NCBI RefSeq assembly: GCF_002915575.1
Contig: NZ_PQGD01000008.1
Location: 62,001-126,000 of the forward strand
Length of the DNA stretch: 64,000 nucleotides
Direction: 5' to 3'
DNA from: Superficieibacter electus
GTDB lineage: Bacteria > Pseudomonadota > Gammaproteobacteria > Enterobacterales > Enterobacteriaceae
This document shows positions 13,459-21,583 of this stretch, piece by piece. The translations under genes and the position numbers were made by a program. Each line of letters begins with the position of its first letter. The first letter of the stretch is position 1. The notes beneath the pieces were generated by a model. It was not told the DNA's origin, made no database searches, and saw only the letters and a list, made by a program, of their open reading frames with translations.

Positions 13459-14415
13459 ATGCAGTTACAAAAATTAGTCAATATGTTTGGCGGCGATCTT
13501 GCGCGTCGTTATGGCGAAAAAGTTCATAAACTGGCGCTGCACGGCGGTTTCAGCTGCCCGAATCGTGATGGTACCATCGGGCGCGGCGGCTGCACTTTTT
13601 GTAACGTAGCCTCATTTGCTGACGAAGCGCAGCAATATCGCTCCATCGCCGAACAACTGGCACATCAGGGAATGCTGGTGAATCGCGCCAAACGCTATCT
13701 CGCCTATTTTCAGGCCTATACCAGTACCTTTGCCGAGGTACAGGTACTACGTTCGATGTACCAGCAGGCGGTGAGTCAGGCCAGCATTGTCGGCCTGTGC
13801 GTCGGCACCCGTCCGGACTGCGTGCCGGAGGCGGTGCTCGATCTGCTCAGCGATTATAAACAGCAGGGCTATGAAATCTGGCTGGAGCTGGGGCTACAGA
13901 GCGCGCAGGATAAAACCCTGCATCGCATTAACCGAGGCCATGATTTCGCCTGTTATCAAAAAACTACCCGCCTGGCACGCGAGCGCGGCCTGAAGGTGTG
14001 TGCGCATCTGATTGTCGGCCTGCCGGGTGAAGGGCAGGGCGAATGCCTGCAAACGCTGGAGCGGGTCGTTGATACCGGCGTCGACGGTATCAAACTTCAC
14101 CCGCTGCATATCGTCAAAGGGAGCATTATGGCCAAAGCCTGGCAGGCCGGGCGGCTGAGTGGTATTGAACTGGAAGATTATACGCGGACGGCAGGCGAGA
14201 TGATCCGCCACACGCCGCCGGAAGTGATTTTCCATCGTATTTCCGCCAGCGCCCGTCGCCCGACGCTGCTGGCCCCGCTGTGGTGCGAAAACCGCTGGAC
14301 GGGGATGGTCGAGCTGGATAAGTACCTGAACGAGCATGGGGTCCAGGGAAGCGCGCTGGGAAGACCGTGGAAGAGCCTTCCGCAAGACAGCGCATCAGAA
14401 CCCAAACATAAATAA
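13459..14415 (+). CDS. yhcC: Radical SAM protein YhcC
   Basis: TIGR01212-type radical SAM protein of 318 residues; its biochemical role is not established. The cysteine pattern is CPNRDGTIGRGGCTFC, where CxxC follows an extended spacer, as in the YhcC/Elp3-like group. I start at MQLQKLVNMFGG, the E. coli N-terminus, not at the M fourteen codons upstream. The C-terminus differs from E. coli after GRPW, and the downstream neighbour is not arcB, so a rearrangement junction lies right after the gene. Confidence 0.93.
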   Translation: MQLQKLVNMFGGDLARRYGEKVHKLALHGGFSCPNRDGTIGRGGCTFCNVASFADEAQQYRSIAEQLAHQGMLVNRAKRYLAYFQAYTSTFAEVQVLRSMYQQAVSQASIVGLCVGTRPDCVPEAVLDLLSDYKQQGYEIWLELGLQSAQDKTLHRINRGHDFACYQKTTRLARERGLKVCAHLIVGLPGEGQGECLQTLERVVDTGVDGIKLHPLHIVKGSIMAKAWQAGRLSGIELEDYTRTAGEMIRHTPPEVIFHRISASARRPTLLAPLWCENRWTGMVELDKYLNEHGVQGSALGRPWKSLPQDSASEPKHK

Positions 14416-14422
14416 GCTTTCA

Positions 14423-14605
14423 ATGCGACTATCTATCTTTGGCCCCATTAAATATTATAAACCATGCGAATATAATTATAAGCACCCAAATGCTTATTCT
14501 GAAGATGCATTTGAGATGAACAAGCAGCTCTGGTTAAATGAAAATGCCGCCCATGGTATTGAGGATAGCTTTTGGCATTACTATAATAAGAATAAAACTG
14601 GATAA
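14423..14605 (+). CDS. Hypothetical 60-residue protein at the junction
   Basis: A small AT-rich open frame (MRLSIFGPIKYYKPCEYNYK...) starting 7 nt after the yhcC stop. It is rich in Tyr, Asn and Lys and predicted soluble. No family recognised. The poorly matched ribosome-binding site leaves open that it is the 3' remnant of a larger gene whose 5' part was lost at the rearrangement. It lies 18 nt before another AT-rich gene in the same orientation; the pair could be a toxin-tail/immunity remnant, which is inference only. Confidence 0.4.
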   Translation: MRLSIFGPIKYYKPCEYNYKHPNAYSEDAFEMNKQLWLNENAAHGIEDSFWHYYNKNKTG

Positions 14606-14623
14606 TAAGAAAAATACAAATAA

Positions 14624-14905
14624 ATGAAAGAAGTAACTTATCTTGAATGGTTAAAGCAACTACCCAAATGCGATAACCTGTACTCGTCTTCATGTTGTCC
14701 AGTTTGTAATTGTAAAGGGCTTTCTTATCAATACATGGGGTTTAACGATAAGGATATTGGGTGGAAAATAGTGTGGTGTGAATCTTGTGGGTCTGGAATA
14801 AAAATATCGAGAACCAAAATACCTTCAGGGGCAAATGTATTAATCGAGGATAAGCAGCAGGAAGCGTTTTTTGTAGCGCATTCTAATCTGAACTTAATAT
14901 TATAA
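14624..14905 (+). CDS. Small cysteine-rich (zinc-ribbon-like) protein
   Basis: 93 residues with two CxxC-type pairs: CPVCNC near residues 25-30 and CESC near 51-54. This is a likely zinc ribbon. The surrounding text (YLEWLKQLP, SYQYMGFNDKD, WKIVWCESCGSGIKISRTKIP) resembles small orphan proteins I have seen next to polymorphic-toxin remnants, but I cannot name the family. The gene is clearly AT-richer than its neighbours, suggesting transfer. It is followed by a bidirectional terminator shared with ppa. An immunity or regulatory role is possible, not shown. Confidence 0.55.
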   Translation: MKEVTYLEWLKQLPKCDNLYSSSCCPVCNCKGLSYQYMGFNDKDIGWKIVWCESCGSGIKISRTKIPSGANVLIEDKQQEAFFVAHSNLNLIL

Positions 14906-14921
14906 GACTACATCTGATATA

Positions 14922-14950
14922 AAAAGAACCCCAAAAATATGGGGTTCTTT
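14922..14950. terminator. Bidirectional terminator between orphan gene and ppa
   Basis: AAAGAACCCC (14923-14932) and GGGGTTCTTT (14941-14950) pair perfectly around AAAAATAT, with A- and T-tracts at both ends. It can end transcription of ppa (reverse) and of the small forward genes. Confidence 0.88.
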
Positions 14951-14980
14951 AAATTTTAAAACCAGTATTAACGCTAAATC

Positions 14981-15508
14981 TTACTTCTTCGCACGCTCAA
15001 AAGAGGCAACGATTTCAGCTTTAGCTGCTTCTGCGTTATCCCAGCCGTCGACTTTCACCCATTTGCCTTTTTCGAGATCTTTATAGTGCTCGAAGAAGTG
15101 GGTGATCTGCGCTTTCAGCAGCTCCGGCAGGTCGTTCACGTCTTTGATGTGATCGTATTCTTTGCTCAGTTTGGTGTGCGGTACCGCAACCAGTTTGGCA
15201 TCTTCGCCAGACTCGTCGGTCATTTTCAGTACGCCAACCGGACGGCAGCGGATCACTGAACCGGGTTCCAGTGGGTACGGGGTCGGGACCAGAACGTCTA
15301 CCGGGTCACCGTCCAGAGACAGGGTGTGGTTGATGTAGCCGTAGTTGCACGGATAGAACATCGCGGTAGACATGAAACGGTCAACGAACAGTGCGCCGCT
15401 TTCTTTGTCGACTTCGTATTTGATTGGGTCCGCGTTCGCCGGGATCTCAATAACGACGTAGATATCTTCCGGCAGATCTTTACCGGCCGGGACGTTGAGT
15501 AAGCTCAT
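14981..15508 (-). CDS. ppa: Inorganic pyrophosphatase
   Basis: Family I soluble pyrophosphatase that hydrolyses PPi to phosphate and so pulls biosynthetic reactions forward. It has 175 residues starting at [16 protein letters not shown]. coli has 176. The conserved Mg-binding segment DGDPVDVLV is intact. A longer frame starting 17 codons upstream lacks family support. In E. coli ppa is flanked by chpSB; here its downstream neighbours are the AT-rich orphans and yhcC. Confidence 0.98.
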   Translation of the reverse strand: MSLLNVPAGKDLPEDIYVVIEIPANADPIKYEVDKESGALFVDRFMSTAMFYPCNYGYINHTLSLDGDPVDVLVPTPYPLEPGSVIRCRPVGVLKMTDESGEDAKLVAVPHTKLSKEYDHIKDVNDLPELLKAQITHFFEHYKDLEKGKWVKVDGWDNAEAAKAEIVASFERAKK

Positions 15509-15672
15509 GTCTGTTTCCTTTAAAATGTATGGCAAACAAGTGCCCGGTATTATAGCCAACTGGCAAGGAATGTCTTGACCTCTTTTTGGGAAGGTGGTTT
15601 TTTCAGAACATGCTTTGACGTCCTTTTCATGACAGGAAAATCCATAAAGTCAGCTACTTACTGAATAAGTTA

Positions 15673-15688
15673 GTGTAACCGGTTACAC
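15673..15688. promoter_or_regulatory. GalR/GalS-type operator upstream of ytfQ
   Basis: GTGTAACCGGTTACAC is a perfect 16-bp palindrome fitting the GalR/GalS operator GTGKAANCGNTTMCAC. It lies about 240 bp upstream of ytfQ in the ppa-ytfQ gap. I recall ytfQ as a GalR target in E. coli. This links galactofuranose uptake to the galactose regulon. Confidence 0.72.
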
Positions 15689-15819
15689 CAAGCATCATCC
15701 CGCCCAATAACTGTCTGAAAATTATTCATTTTTATGATACCTCTGGTGAGCTGCCATCCCCCGCACCATCACGCCCGGCGCAGAAGGGCCTTGTTAATGA
15801 AGTGTTCTTTTTTCTGAAG

Positions 15820-15861
15820 TGTGATGTAACTCATTTTGTTACATCCCGGTTTGTCTATAGT
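15820..15861 (+). promoter_or_regulatory. ytfQRT-yjfF promoter with class II-like CRP site
   Basis: TGTGATGTAACTCATT (15820-15835) has a perfect left CRP half-site and a partial right one. A -10 TATAGT lies at 15856-15861. With a start near 15868 the CRP centre falls close to -41, the class II position where CRP replaces a -35 element. This fits catabolite control of a sugar transporter. Confidence 0.62.
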
Positions 15862-15910
15862 TCAAGCGCAGGTGACTTTTTACTAACAATAACCCTACGA
15901 GGACGCTCTT

Positions 15911-16867
15911 ATGTGGAAGCGCTTACTTTTAGTCACAGCAGTTTCAGCAGCCATGTCGTCTATGGCAATGGCCGCCCCACTCACCGTGGGTTTTTCTCAG
16001 GTTGGTTCAGAATCCGGCTGGCGCGCAGCCGAAACCAGCGTTGCGAAAAGCGAAGCTCAGAAACGCGGCATCACCCTGAAGATTGCTGACGGCCAGCAAA
16101 AACAGGAAAACCAAATTAAAGCGGTTCGCTCTTTCATCGCTCAGGGCGTTGACGCGATCTTCATTGCGCCGGTTGTTGCCACAGGCTGGGAGCCAGTACT
16201 GAAAGAAGCCAAAGATGCTGAAATCCCGGTGATCCTGCTCGACCGCTCTATTGATGTGAAAGATAAATCACTTTATATGACCACCGTAACCGCCGACAAC
16301 GTGCTGGAAGGACGCTTAATCGGCGACTGGCTGGTAAAAACCGTTGCGGGCAAGCCATGTAATGTCGTGGAGCTTCAGGGAACCGTCGGTGCCAGCGTGG
16401 CAATTGACCGTAAGAAAGGGTTCGCCGAAGCTATTTCCAAAGCTTCAAATATTAAAATCGTTCGTTCTCAGTCCGGCGACTTTACTCGCAGCAAAGGTAA
16501 AGAAGTCATGGAGAGCTTTATCAAAGCGGAAAACAACGGCAAAAACATCTGCATGGTTTATGCCCATAACGACGACATGGCCATTGGTGCGATTCAGGCC
16601 ATCAAAGAAGCGGGTCTGAAGCCGGGCAAAGATATTCTCACCGGCTCAATTGATGGCGTGCCAGATATTTATAAAGCGATGATGGACGGGGAAGCGAATG
16701 CCAGCGTCGAACTGACGCCTAATATGGCCGGCCCGGCCTTTGACGCGCTGGAGAAATTCAAAAAAGACGGAACCCAGCCTGAGAAGTTAACCATTACCAA
16801 ATCAACCCTCTACCTGCCGGATACGGCAAAAGAAGAGTTAGAGAAGAAGAAAAATATGGGGTACTAA
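15911..16867 (+). CDS. ytfQ: Galactofuranose-binding periplasmic protein
   Basis: Solute-binding protein of the galactofuranose ABC transporter; 318 residues as in E. coli. A Sec signal peptide spans residues 1-21 (cleavage after AMA, before APLTVGF). The mature protein is a type I periplasmic-binding (ribose-like) fold; it ends in EKKKNMGY as in E. coli. It heads the operon ytfQ-ytfR-ytfT-yjfF. Strong hairpins in the gap before ytfR may stabilise the ytfQ message to give an excess of binding protein. Confidence 0.97.
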   Translation: MWKRLLLVTAVSAAMSSMAMAAPLTVGFSQVGSESGWRAAETSVAKSEAQKRGITLKIADGQQKQENQIKAVRSFIAQGVDAIFIAPVVATGWEPVLKEAKDAEIPVILLDRSIDVKDKSLYMTTVTADNVLEGRLIGDWLVKTVAGKPCNVVELQGTVGASVAIDRKKGFAEAISKASNIKIVRSQSGDFTRSKGKEVMESFIKAENNGKNICMVYAHNDDMAIGAIQAIKEAGLKPGKDILTGSIDGVPDIYKAMMDGEANASVELTPNMAGPAFDALEKFKKDGTQPEKLTITKSTLYLPDTAKEELEKKKNMGY

Positions 16868-16877
16868 ACCACCCTCA

Positions 16878-17027
16878 CCCCTCCCTCTCCCTGAAGGAGA
16901 GGGAGGGGAAACCTGCCACATTTGACGCCTTACCCTGGGCATAAACACCGCGCACCGTACCTGTTCTTTGGGCGGGGGATTATACCGCACACCGTACCAT
17001 CCCCTCTCCCTGAGGGAGAGGGGATGG
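16878..17027 (+). repeat. Two long GC-rich hairpins between ytfQ and ytfR
   Basis: Hairpin 1 has arms CCCCTCCCTCTCC (16878-16890) and GGAGAGGGAGGGG (16896-16908). Hairpin 2 has arms of 14 bp (16997-17010, 17014-17027) around TGA. The cores match the CCCTCTCCCTGAGGGAGAGGG repeats at 39121-39399, so these are copies of one dispersed repeat family. Inside an operon they can attenuate or stabilise mRNA between binding protein and ATPase. Confidence 0.75.
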
Positions 17028-17054
17028 GTGAGGGGGAAGGGGAGAGGAAACATT

Positions 17055-18551
17055 ATGCACACAGACCAGGAAATCCTGCGCACCGAAGGGCTGAGTAAAT
17101 TCTTCCCCGGTGTCAAAGCGCTGGACAACGTTGACTTCAGCCTGCGTCGCGGTGAGATCATGGCGCTGCTCGGCGAAAACGGAGCCGGAAAATCGACGCT
17201 GATTAAAGCACTGACTGGCGTCTACCATGCCGATCGCGGCACCATCTGGCTGGATGGCGAGACGATTTCCCCAAAAAATACCGCCCATGCGCAACAGCTC
17301 GGCATCGGCACCGTCTATCAGGAAGTTAACCTGCTGCCCAATATGTCGGTCGCTGATAATCTATTTATTGGCCGGGAGCCTAAGCGTTTTGGTTTTATAC
17401 GCCGTAAAGAGATGGAACGGCGGGCAACCGAACTCATGGAGTCCTACGGCTTTTCTCTTGATGTACGTGAGCCACTCAACCGTTTTTCCGTGGCGATGCA
17501 GCAGATTGTCGCGATCTGCCGCGCTATCGATCTTTCGGCAAAAGTGCTGATTCTCGACGAACCTACTGCCAGCCTGGATACGCAGGAAGTGGAAATGCTT
17601 TTCACCCTGATGCGCCAGTTGCGGGATCGGGGCGTAAGTCTGGTATTCGTCACCCACTTTCTCGATCAGGTATATGACGTCAGCGATCGCATTACTGTTC
17701 TGCGTAATGGCGGCTTCGTCGGCTGCCGGGAAACCCGCGAGCTGCCGCAGATTGAGCTGGTAAAGATGATGCTGGGGCGCGAGCTGGATAACAACGCACT
17801 CCAGCGTGCCGGGCGGACACTGCTGAGTGAAAAACCGGTCGCGGCCTTTAAGGATTTTGGCAAAAAAGGGGTGATCAATCCTTTCGACCTGGAGGTAAGA
17901 CCGGGAGAGATTGTCGGCCTGGCCGGACTGCTGGGATCGGGACGTACTGAAACGGCTGAAGTTATTTTTGGTATTAAGCCTGCCGACAGTGGCAGCGCGG
18001 TTATCAAAGGAAAAACGCAAACCCTGCGCTCGCCGCATCAGGCATCCTGTCTGGGGATTGGTTTTTGCCCGGAAGACAGGAAAACCGACGGCATCATCGC
18101 CGCCGCCTCGGTACGCGAAAATATTATTCTGGCCTTACAGGCCCAGCGCGGCTGGCTACGGCCAATTTCCCGCCGCGAGCAGGACGAAATCGCCGGGCGA
18201 TTTATCCGCCAGCTAGGCATCCGCACCCCCAGCGCCGAGCAACCGATTGAATTCCTCTCCGGCGGCAATCAGCAAAAAGTCTTGCTGTCACGCTGGCTGC
18301 TGACGCGCCCACAGTTTCTGATCCTCGACGAACCAACGCGCGGCATTGACGTAGGTGCTCACGCTGAGATTATCCGTCTGATCGAAACCCTGTGCGCCGA
18401 CGGGCTGGCGCTGCTGGTCATCTCGTCTGAGCTGGAAGAGCTGGTGGGCTATGCCGACCGGGTGATTATCATGCGCGATCGCAAACAGGTGGCGGAGATC
18501 CCGCTGGATCAGCTATCCGTTCCGGCGATTATGAATGCCATTGCGGCATAA
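17055..18551 (+). CDS. ytfR: Galactofuranose ABC transporter ATP-binding protein
   Basis: ATPase of the sugar importer, 498 residues, with two ABC modules in one chain as in RbsA/MglA. The first Walker A, GENGAGKS, is near residue 40, and the first Walker B ILDEPTASLD is intact. The second half has LSGGNQQK and ILDEPTRGID; its P-loop (GLLGSGRTET) is degenerate, as is normal in the second domain of this family. I start at MHTDQEILRTEGL; the M 29 codons upstream lies within the repeat hairpin region and gives unlikely residues. Confidence 0.96.
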   Translation: MHTDQEILRTEGLSKFFPGVKALDNVDFSLRRGEIMALLGENGAGKSTLIKALTGVYHADRGTIWLDGETISPKNTAHAQQLGIGTVYQEVNLLPNMSVADNLFIGREPKRFGFIRRKEMERRATELMESYGFSLDVREPLNRFSVAMQQIVAICRAIDLSAKVLILDEPTASLDTQEVEMLFTLMRQLRDRGVSLVFVTHFLDQVYDVSDRITVLRNGGFVGCRETRELPQIELVKMMLGRELDNNALQRAGRTLLSEKPVAAFKDFGKKGVINPFDLEVRPGEIVGLAGLLGSGRTETAEVIFGIKPADSGSAVIKGKTQTLRSPHQASCLGIGFCPEDRKTDGIIAAASVRENIILALQAQRGWLRPISRREQDEIAGRFIRQLGIRTPSAEQPIEFLSGGNQQKVLLSRWLLTRPQFLILDEPTRGIDVGAHAEIIRLIETLCADGLALLVISSELEELVGYADRVIIMRDRKQVAEIPLDQLSVPAIMNAIAA

Positions 18552-18561
18552 GGAGAACCCC

Positions 18562-19587
18562 GTGATGTCTCGATCCCTCCCGCAAACCACCCCGCCGAAG
18601 CGGCGCTTTTCCTGGCCCACAGGGATGCCGCAGATTATTGCACTCCTGCTGGTGCTGGTGGTTGATAGCCTGGTGGCACCGCATTTTTTCCAGATCGTGT
18701 TGCAGGACGGGCGGCTGTTCGGCAGCCCGATTGATATTCTTAACCGCGCCGCCCCGGTTGCGCTGCTGGCGATTGGCATGACGCTGGTCATTGCCACCGG
18801 CGGTATCGATCTCTCGGTCGGTGCGGTGATGGCGATTGCCGGAGCCACGGCGGCATCGATGACTGTGGCCGGGCATTCGTTACCGATGGTCATTCTGGCC
18901 TCGCTGGGCGCGGGCGTACTGGCCGGGCTGTGGAACGGTATTCTGGTGGCGATCCTCAAGATCCAGCCGTTTGTCGCCACGCTCATCCTGATGGTGGCTG
19001 GGCGCGGGGTGGCCCAGCTTATTACCTCAGGGCAGATCGTCACCTTTAACTCGCCGCATCTGGCATGGATCGGCAGCGGCTCGCTATTTTTCTTTCCGAC
19101 GCCGGTCATCATCGCTCTGGTCGCACTGCTCGTTTTTTGGCTGTTCACCCGTAAAACGGCGCTCGGCATGTTTATCGAAGCGGTAGGGATTAATATCCGC
19201 GCAGCGAAAAACGCCGGGGTGAATACGCGCGTGGTCGTGATGCTGGCCTATGTGTTAAGCGGCGTTTGCGCGGCGATGGCGGGTATTATCGTCGCGGCTG
19301 ATATTCGCGGCGCAGATGCGAATAATGCCGGACTGTGGCTGGAGCTGGACGCCATCCTGGCAGTGGTTATCGGTGGTGGTTCCCTGATGGGAGGGCGCTT
19401 CAATCTGTTTTTATCCGTAGTCGGCGCGCTGATTATTCAGGGGATGAACACCGGCATCCTCCTCTCCGGTTTTCCGCCCGAGCTCAATCAGGTGGTGAAA
19501 GCGGTGGTGGTGATGTGCGTATTAATTGTCCAGTCGCCGCGCTTTATTAGTTTGTTAAAAAGGAGAGCTGGTCATGATAAAACGTAA
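18562..19587 (+). CDS. ytfT: Galactofuranose ABC transporter permease YtfT
   Basis: Inner-membrane permease of the BPD_transp_2 (ribose/xylose) family with 8-10 hydrophobic segments. The family signature ATGGIDLSVGAVMAIAG is present. The start is GTG at 18562, immediately followed by ATG; GTG gives 341 residues, the length I recall for E. coli, and AAGGAG is suitably placed. It follows ytfR by 10 nt and overlaps yjfF by 14 nt. Confidence 0.95.
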   Translation: MMSRSLPQTTPPKRRFSWPTGMPQIIALLLVLVVDSLVAPHFFQIVLQDGRLFGSPIDILNRAAPVALLAIGMTLVIATGGIDLSVGAVMAIAGATAASMTVAGHSLPMVILASLGAGVLAGLWNGILVAILKIQPFVATLILMVAGRGVAQLITSGQIVTFNSPHLAWIGSGSLFFFPTPVIIALVALLVFWLFTRKTALGMFIEAVGINIRAAKNAGVNTRVVVMLAYVLSGVCAAMAGIIVAADIRGADANNAGLWLELDAILAVVIGGGSLMGGRFNLFLSVVGALIIQGMNTGILLSGFPPELNQVVKAVVVMCVLIVQSPRFISLLKRRAGHDKT

Positions 19588-20578
19588 TTTACCGCTGATG
19601 ATCACGCTCGGTGTGTTTGTCCTGGGTTACCTCTACTGCCTGACTCAGTTCCCTGGCTTCGCTTCTACGCGCGTGATTTGCAATATCCTGACCGATAACG
19701 CCTTTCTGGGCATTATCGCCGTCGGCATGACCTTTGTGATCCTCTCCGGCGGTATCGATCTCTCCGTCGGGTCGGTGATCGCCTTTACCGGCGTTTTCCT
19801 CGCAAAGGCCATTGGTTTTTGGGGATTGTCGCCGCTGGTGGCCTTCCCGCTGGTGCTGGCGATGGGCTGCGCGTTCGGCGCGTTTATGGGATTGCTCATT
19901 GATGCGTTAAAAATTCCGGCGTTTATTATTACTCTCGCCGGGATGTTTTTCCTGCGCGGCGTCAGCTATCTGGTCTCGGAGGAGTCGATTCCGATTAACC
20001 ATCCGATTTACGATACGCTCTCCAGCCTGGCATGGAAAATTCCCGGCGGTGGGCGGCTGAGCGCCATGGGCCTGCTGATGCTGGGTGTTGTCGTCATCGG
20101 TATCTTCCTCGCCCGCCGCACGCGTTTCGGTAATCAGGTGTATGCGATCGGCGGTAATGCCATCTCAGCCAACCTGATGGGCATTTCAACGCGCAGTACC
20201 ACAATCCGTATTTATATGCTCTCAACCGGACTGGCTACGCTTGCCGGGATTGTCTTCTCCATCTATACCCAGGCGGGCTATGCGCTGGCGGGCGTCGGCG
20301 TGGAACTGGACGCCATCGCCTCAGTCGTCATCGGCGGTACACTGCTGAGCGGTGGGGTGGGAACGGTTCTGGGCACGCTATTTGGCGTGGCGATTCAGGG
20401 GTTGATTCAGACCTATATCAACTTCGACGGCACGTTAAGTAGCTGGTGGACGAAGATCGCCATCGGGATTTTGTTGTTTATTTTTATCGCCCTGCAGCGC
20501 GGTCTGACTGTACTGTGGGAAAACCGGCAGAGTTCTGCCGTGACGCGGGTGAGCGTCCCGCCTGCGAATAAAATCTGA
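19574..20578 (+). CDS. yjfF: Galactofuranose ABC transporter permease YjfF
   Basis: Second permease of the galactofuranose importer, 334 residues, same family as YtfT; the two presumably form a heterodimer in the membrane. The signature LSGGIDLSVGSVIAFTG is present. Overlap with ytfT implies translational coupling. An imperfect hairpin follows the stop (20580-20599, one G-T wobble), likely ending the operon. Confidence 0.95.
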   Translation: MIKRNLPLMITLGVFVLGYLYCLTQFPGFASTRVICNILTDNAFLGIIAVGMTFVILSGGIDLSVGSVIAFTGVFLAKAIGFWGLSPLVAFPLVLAMGCAFGAFMGLLIDALKIPAFIITLAGMFFLRGVSYLVSEESIPINHPIYDTLSSLAWKIPGGGRLSAMGLLMLGVVVIGIFLARRTRFGNQVYAIGGNAISANLMGISTRSTTIRIYMLSTGLATLAGIVFSIYTQAGYALAGVGVELDAIASVVIGGTLLSGGVGTVLGTLFGVAIQGLIQTYINFDGTLSSWWTKIAIGILLFIFIALQRGLTVLWENRQSSAVTRVSVPPANKI

Positions 20579-20632
20579 TACAGATCCGGTGGGTCTGTTC
20601 CGAAAGCGTATTATCCCTGTGTTCCTTACCCT

Positions 20633-20640
20633 GGTATAAT
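20633..20640 (+). promoter_or_regulatory. Extended -10 promoter of the 252-residue membrane gene
   Basis: TGGTATAAT reads as an extended -10 (TGn plus perfect TATAAT at 20635-20640), 58 bp before the start. No good -35 is seen, as is usual for extended -10 promoters. Confidence 0.55.
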
Positions 20641-20698
20641 ACGCCGGATGTAGCAATCAACATGGCGTTCACCGCCATCGTACGACAGGGACGTTGTA

Positions 20699-21457
20699 AT
20701 GATTGAATTTTGGGATACCTTTCTCATCTATTTTGATGAAAATTTCGACTGTGCCCGGGCAAGTCTGTTTCTTCTTTCAGGCATCGCCATTGTCATTATT
20801 TTGGGCATGACTGGTCTTCTGAAACGTCATCGCACGTGGTACAGCATTCTCGTGGGAATTAACTACGTTTATTTACCTGTTGCAATCATGATGTTATGCA
20901 GCATTTTTTACGCTTTCCGGGTGATGGAGGCGGGGTGGCTGGTTGCCCTCGAAACAAACCATGATGAAATTATCGCTACGTCCGTAGAACATACGCAGGC
21001 TCTTAATGAATATCTTTCATTTCTGCATGGTGACACCGCCAGAGAACTTAGCCTTAAGGAAATAACAAAAGAAATTAAGACGCATTATGAAGACGAATAT
21101 GAAAGCGACCTGCCAGAGGATGGCGATTTTGGCATGCTGAATAATGCGGTCATTCCTTTTCAACGCGCGGTGGGTAGCCGCATGGCGATGGCGGTAACCA
21201 GTAAGATGGCGAATTCACTGGCAGGCAAATCGCCAGCGTCGGCGCAGTCGTGGCAACACGCATGGCAACAGGCGACGGAGCCAGCAGTTAAAGAGGGTCT
21301 GAGTGTGGATGTCATACGAGAAATGATAGATAAGCTGATGAAAATTATACGCCCGCAATTATATAAGTGGGCTGCCTGCGCGCTGTGTCCTTCATTTCTG
21401 GAGATCCTGATTTACGCGCTGTATTCACGTCGCCGGCGGCGGCTGGCGGCAGCATAA
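20699..21457 (+). CDS. Membrane protein of unknown function
   Basis: A 252-residue protein I do not recognise. Two hydrophobic helices lie near residues 22-42 and 50-72. A polar, charged loop of about 140 residues follows, with an acidic stretch near EDEYESDLPEDGDFG. A third hydrophobic segment near 222-240 precedes a terminal run of five arginines. The positive C-terminus suggests it is cytoplasmic. It is monocistronic between yjfF and a chemoreceptor, outside the E. coli gene order, so it is an accessory gene. Confidence 0.7.
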   Translation: MIEFWDTFLIYFDENFDCARASLFLLSGIAIVIILGMTGLLKRHRTWYSILVGINYVYLPVAIMMLCSIFYAFRVMEAGWLVALETNHDEIIATSVEHTQALNEYLSFLHGDTARELSLKEITKEIKTHYEDEYESDLPEDGDFGMLNNAVIPFQRAVGSRMAMAVTSKMANSLAGKSPASAQSWQHAWQQATEPAVKEGLSVDVIREMIDKLMKIIRPQLYKWAACALCPSFLEILIYALYSRRRRRLAAA

Positions 21458-21511
21458 TGTGAATCGGCATAGTATCAACAAATATGTAACATATTGATTT
21501 AACGAATTATC

Positions 21512-21538
21512 TAAACTTTTTCCGGTTACTGCCGATAT
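21512..21538 (+). promoter_or_regulatory. Sigma-28 (FliA) class 3 flagellar promoter
   Basis: TAAACTTT (21512-21519), an 11-bp spacer and GCCGATAT (21531-21538) fit the FliA consensus TAAAGTTT-N11-GCCGATAA with one mismatch in each half. It is 45 bp before the chemoreceptor start. This places the receptor in the flagellar/chemotaxis regulon and therefore suggests a motile host. Confidence 0.85.
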
Positions 21539-21583
21539 CCCCAGTGGATAAACGCATTCCCCCTCTGTAACCGGAAAATAACT

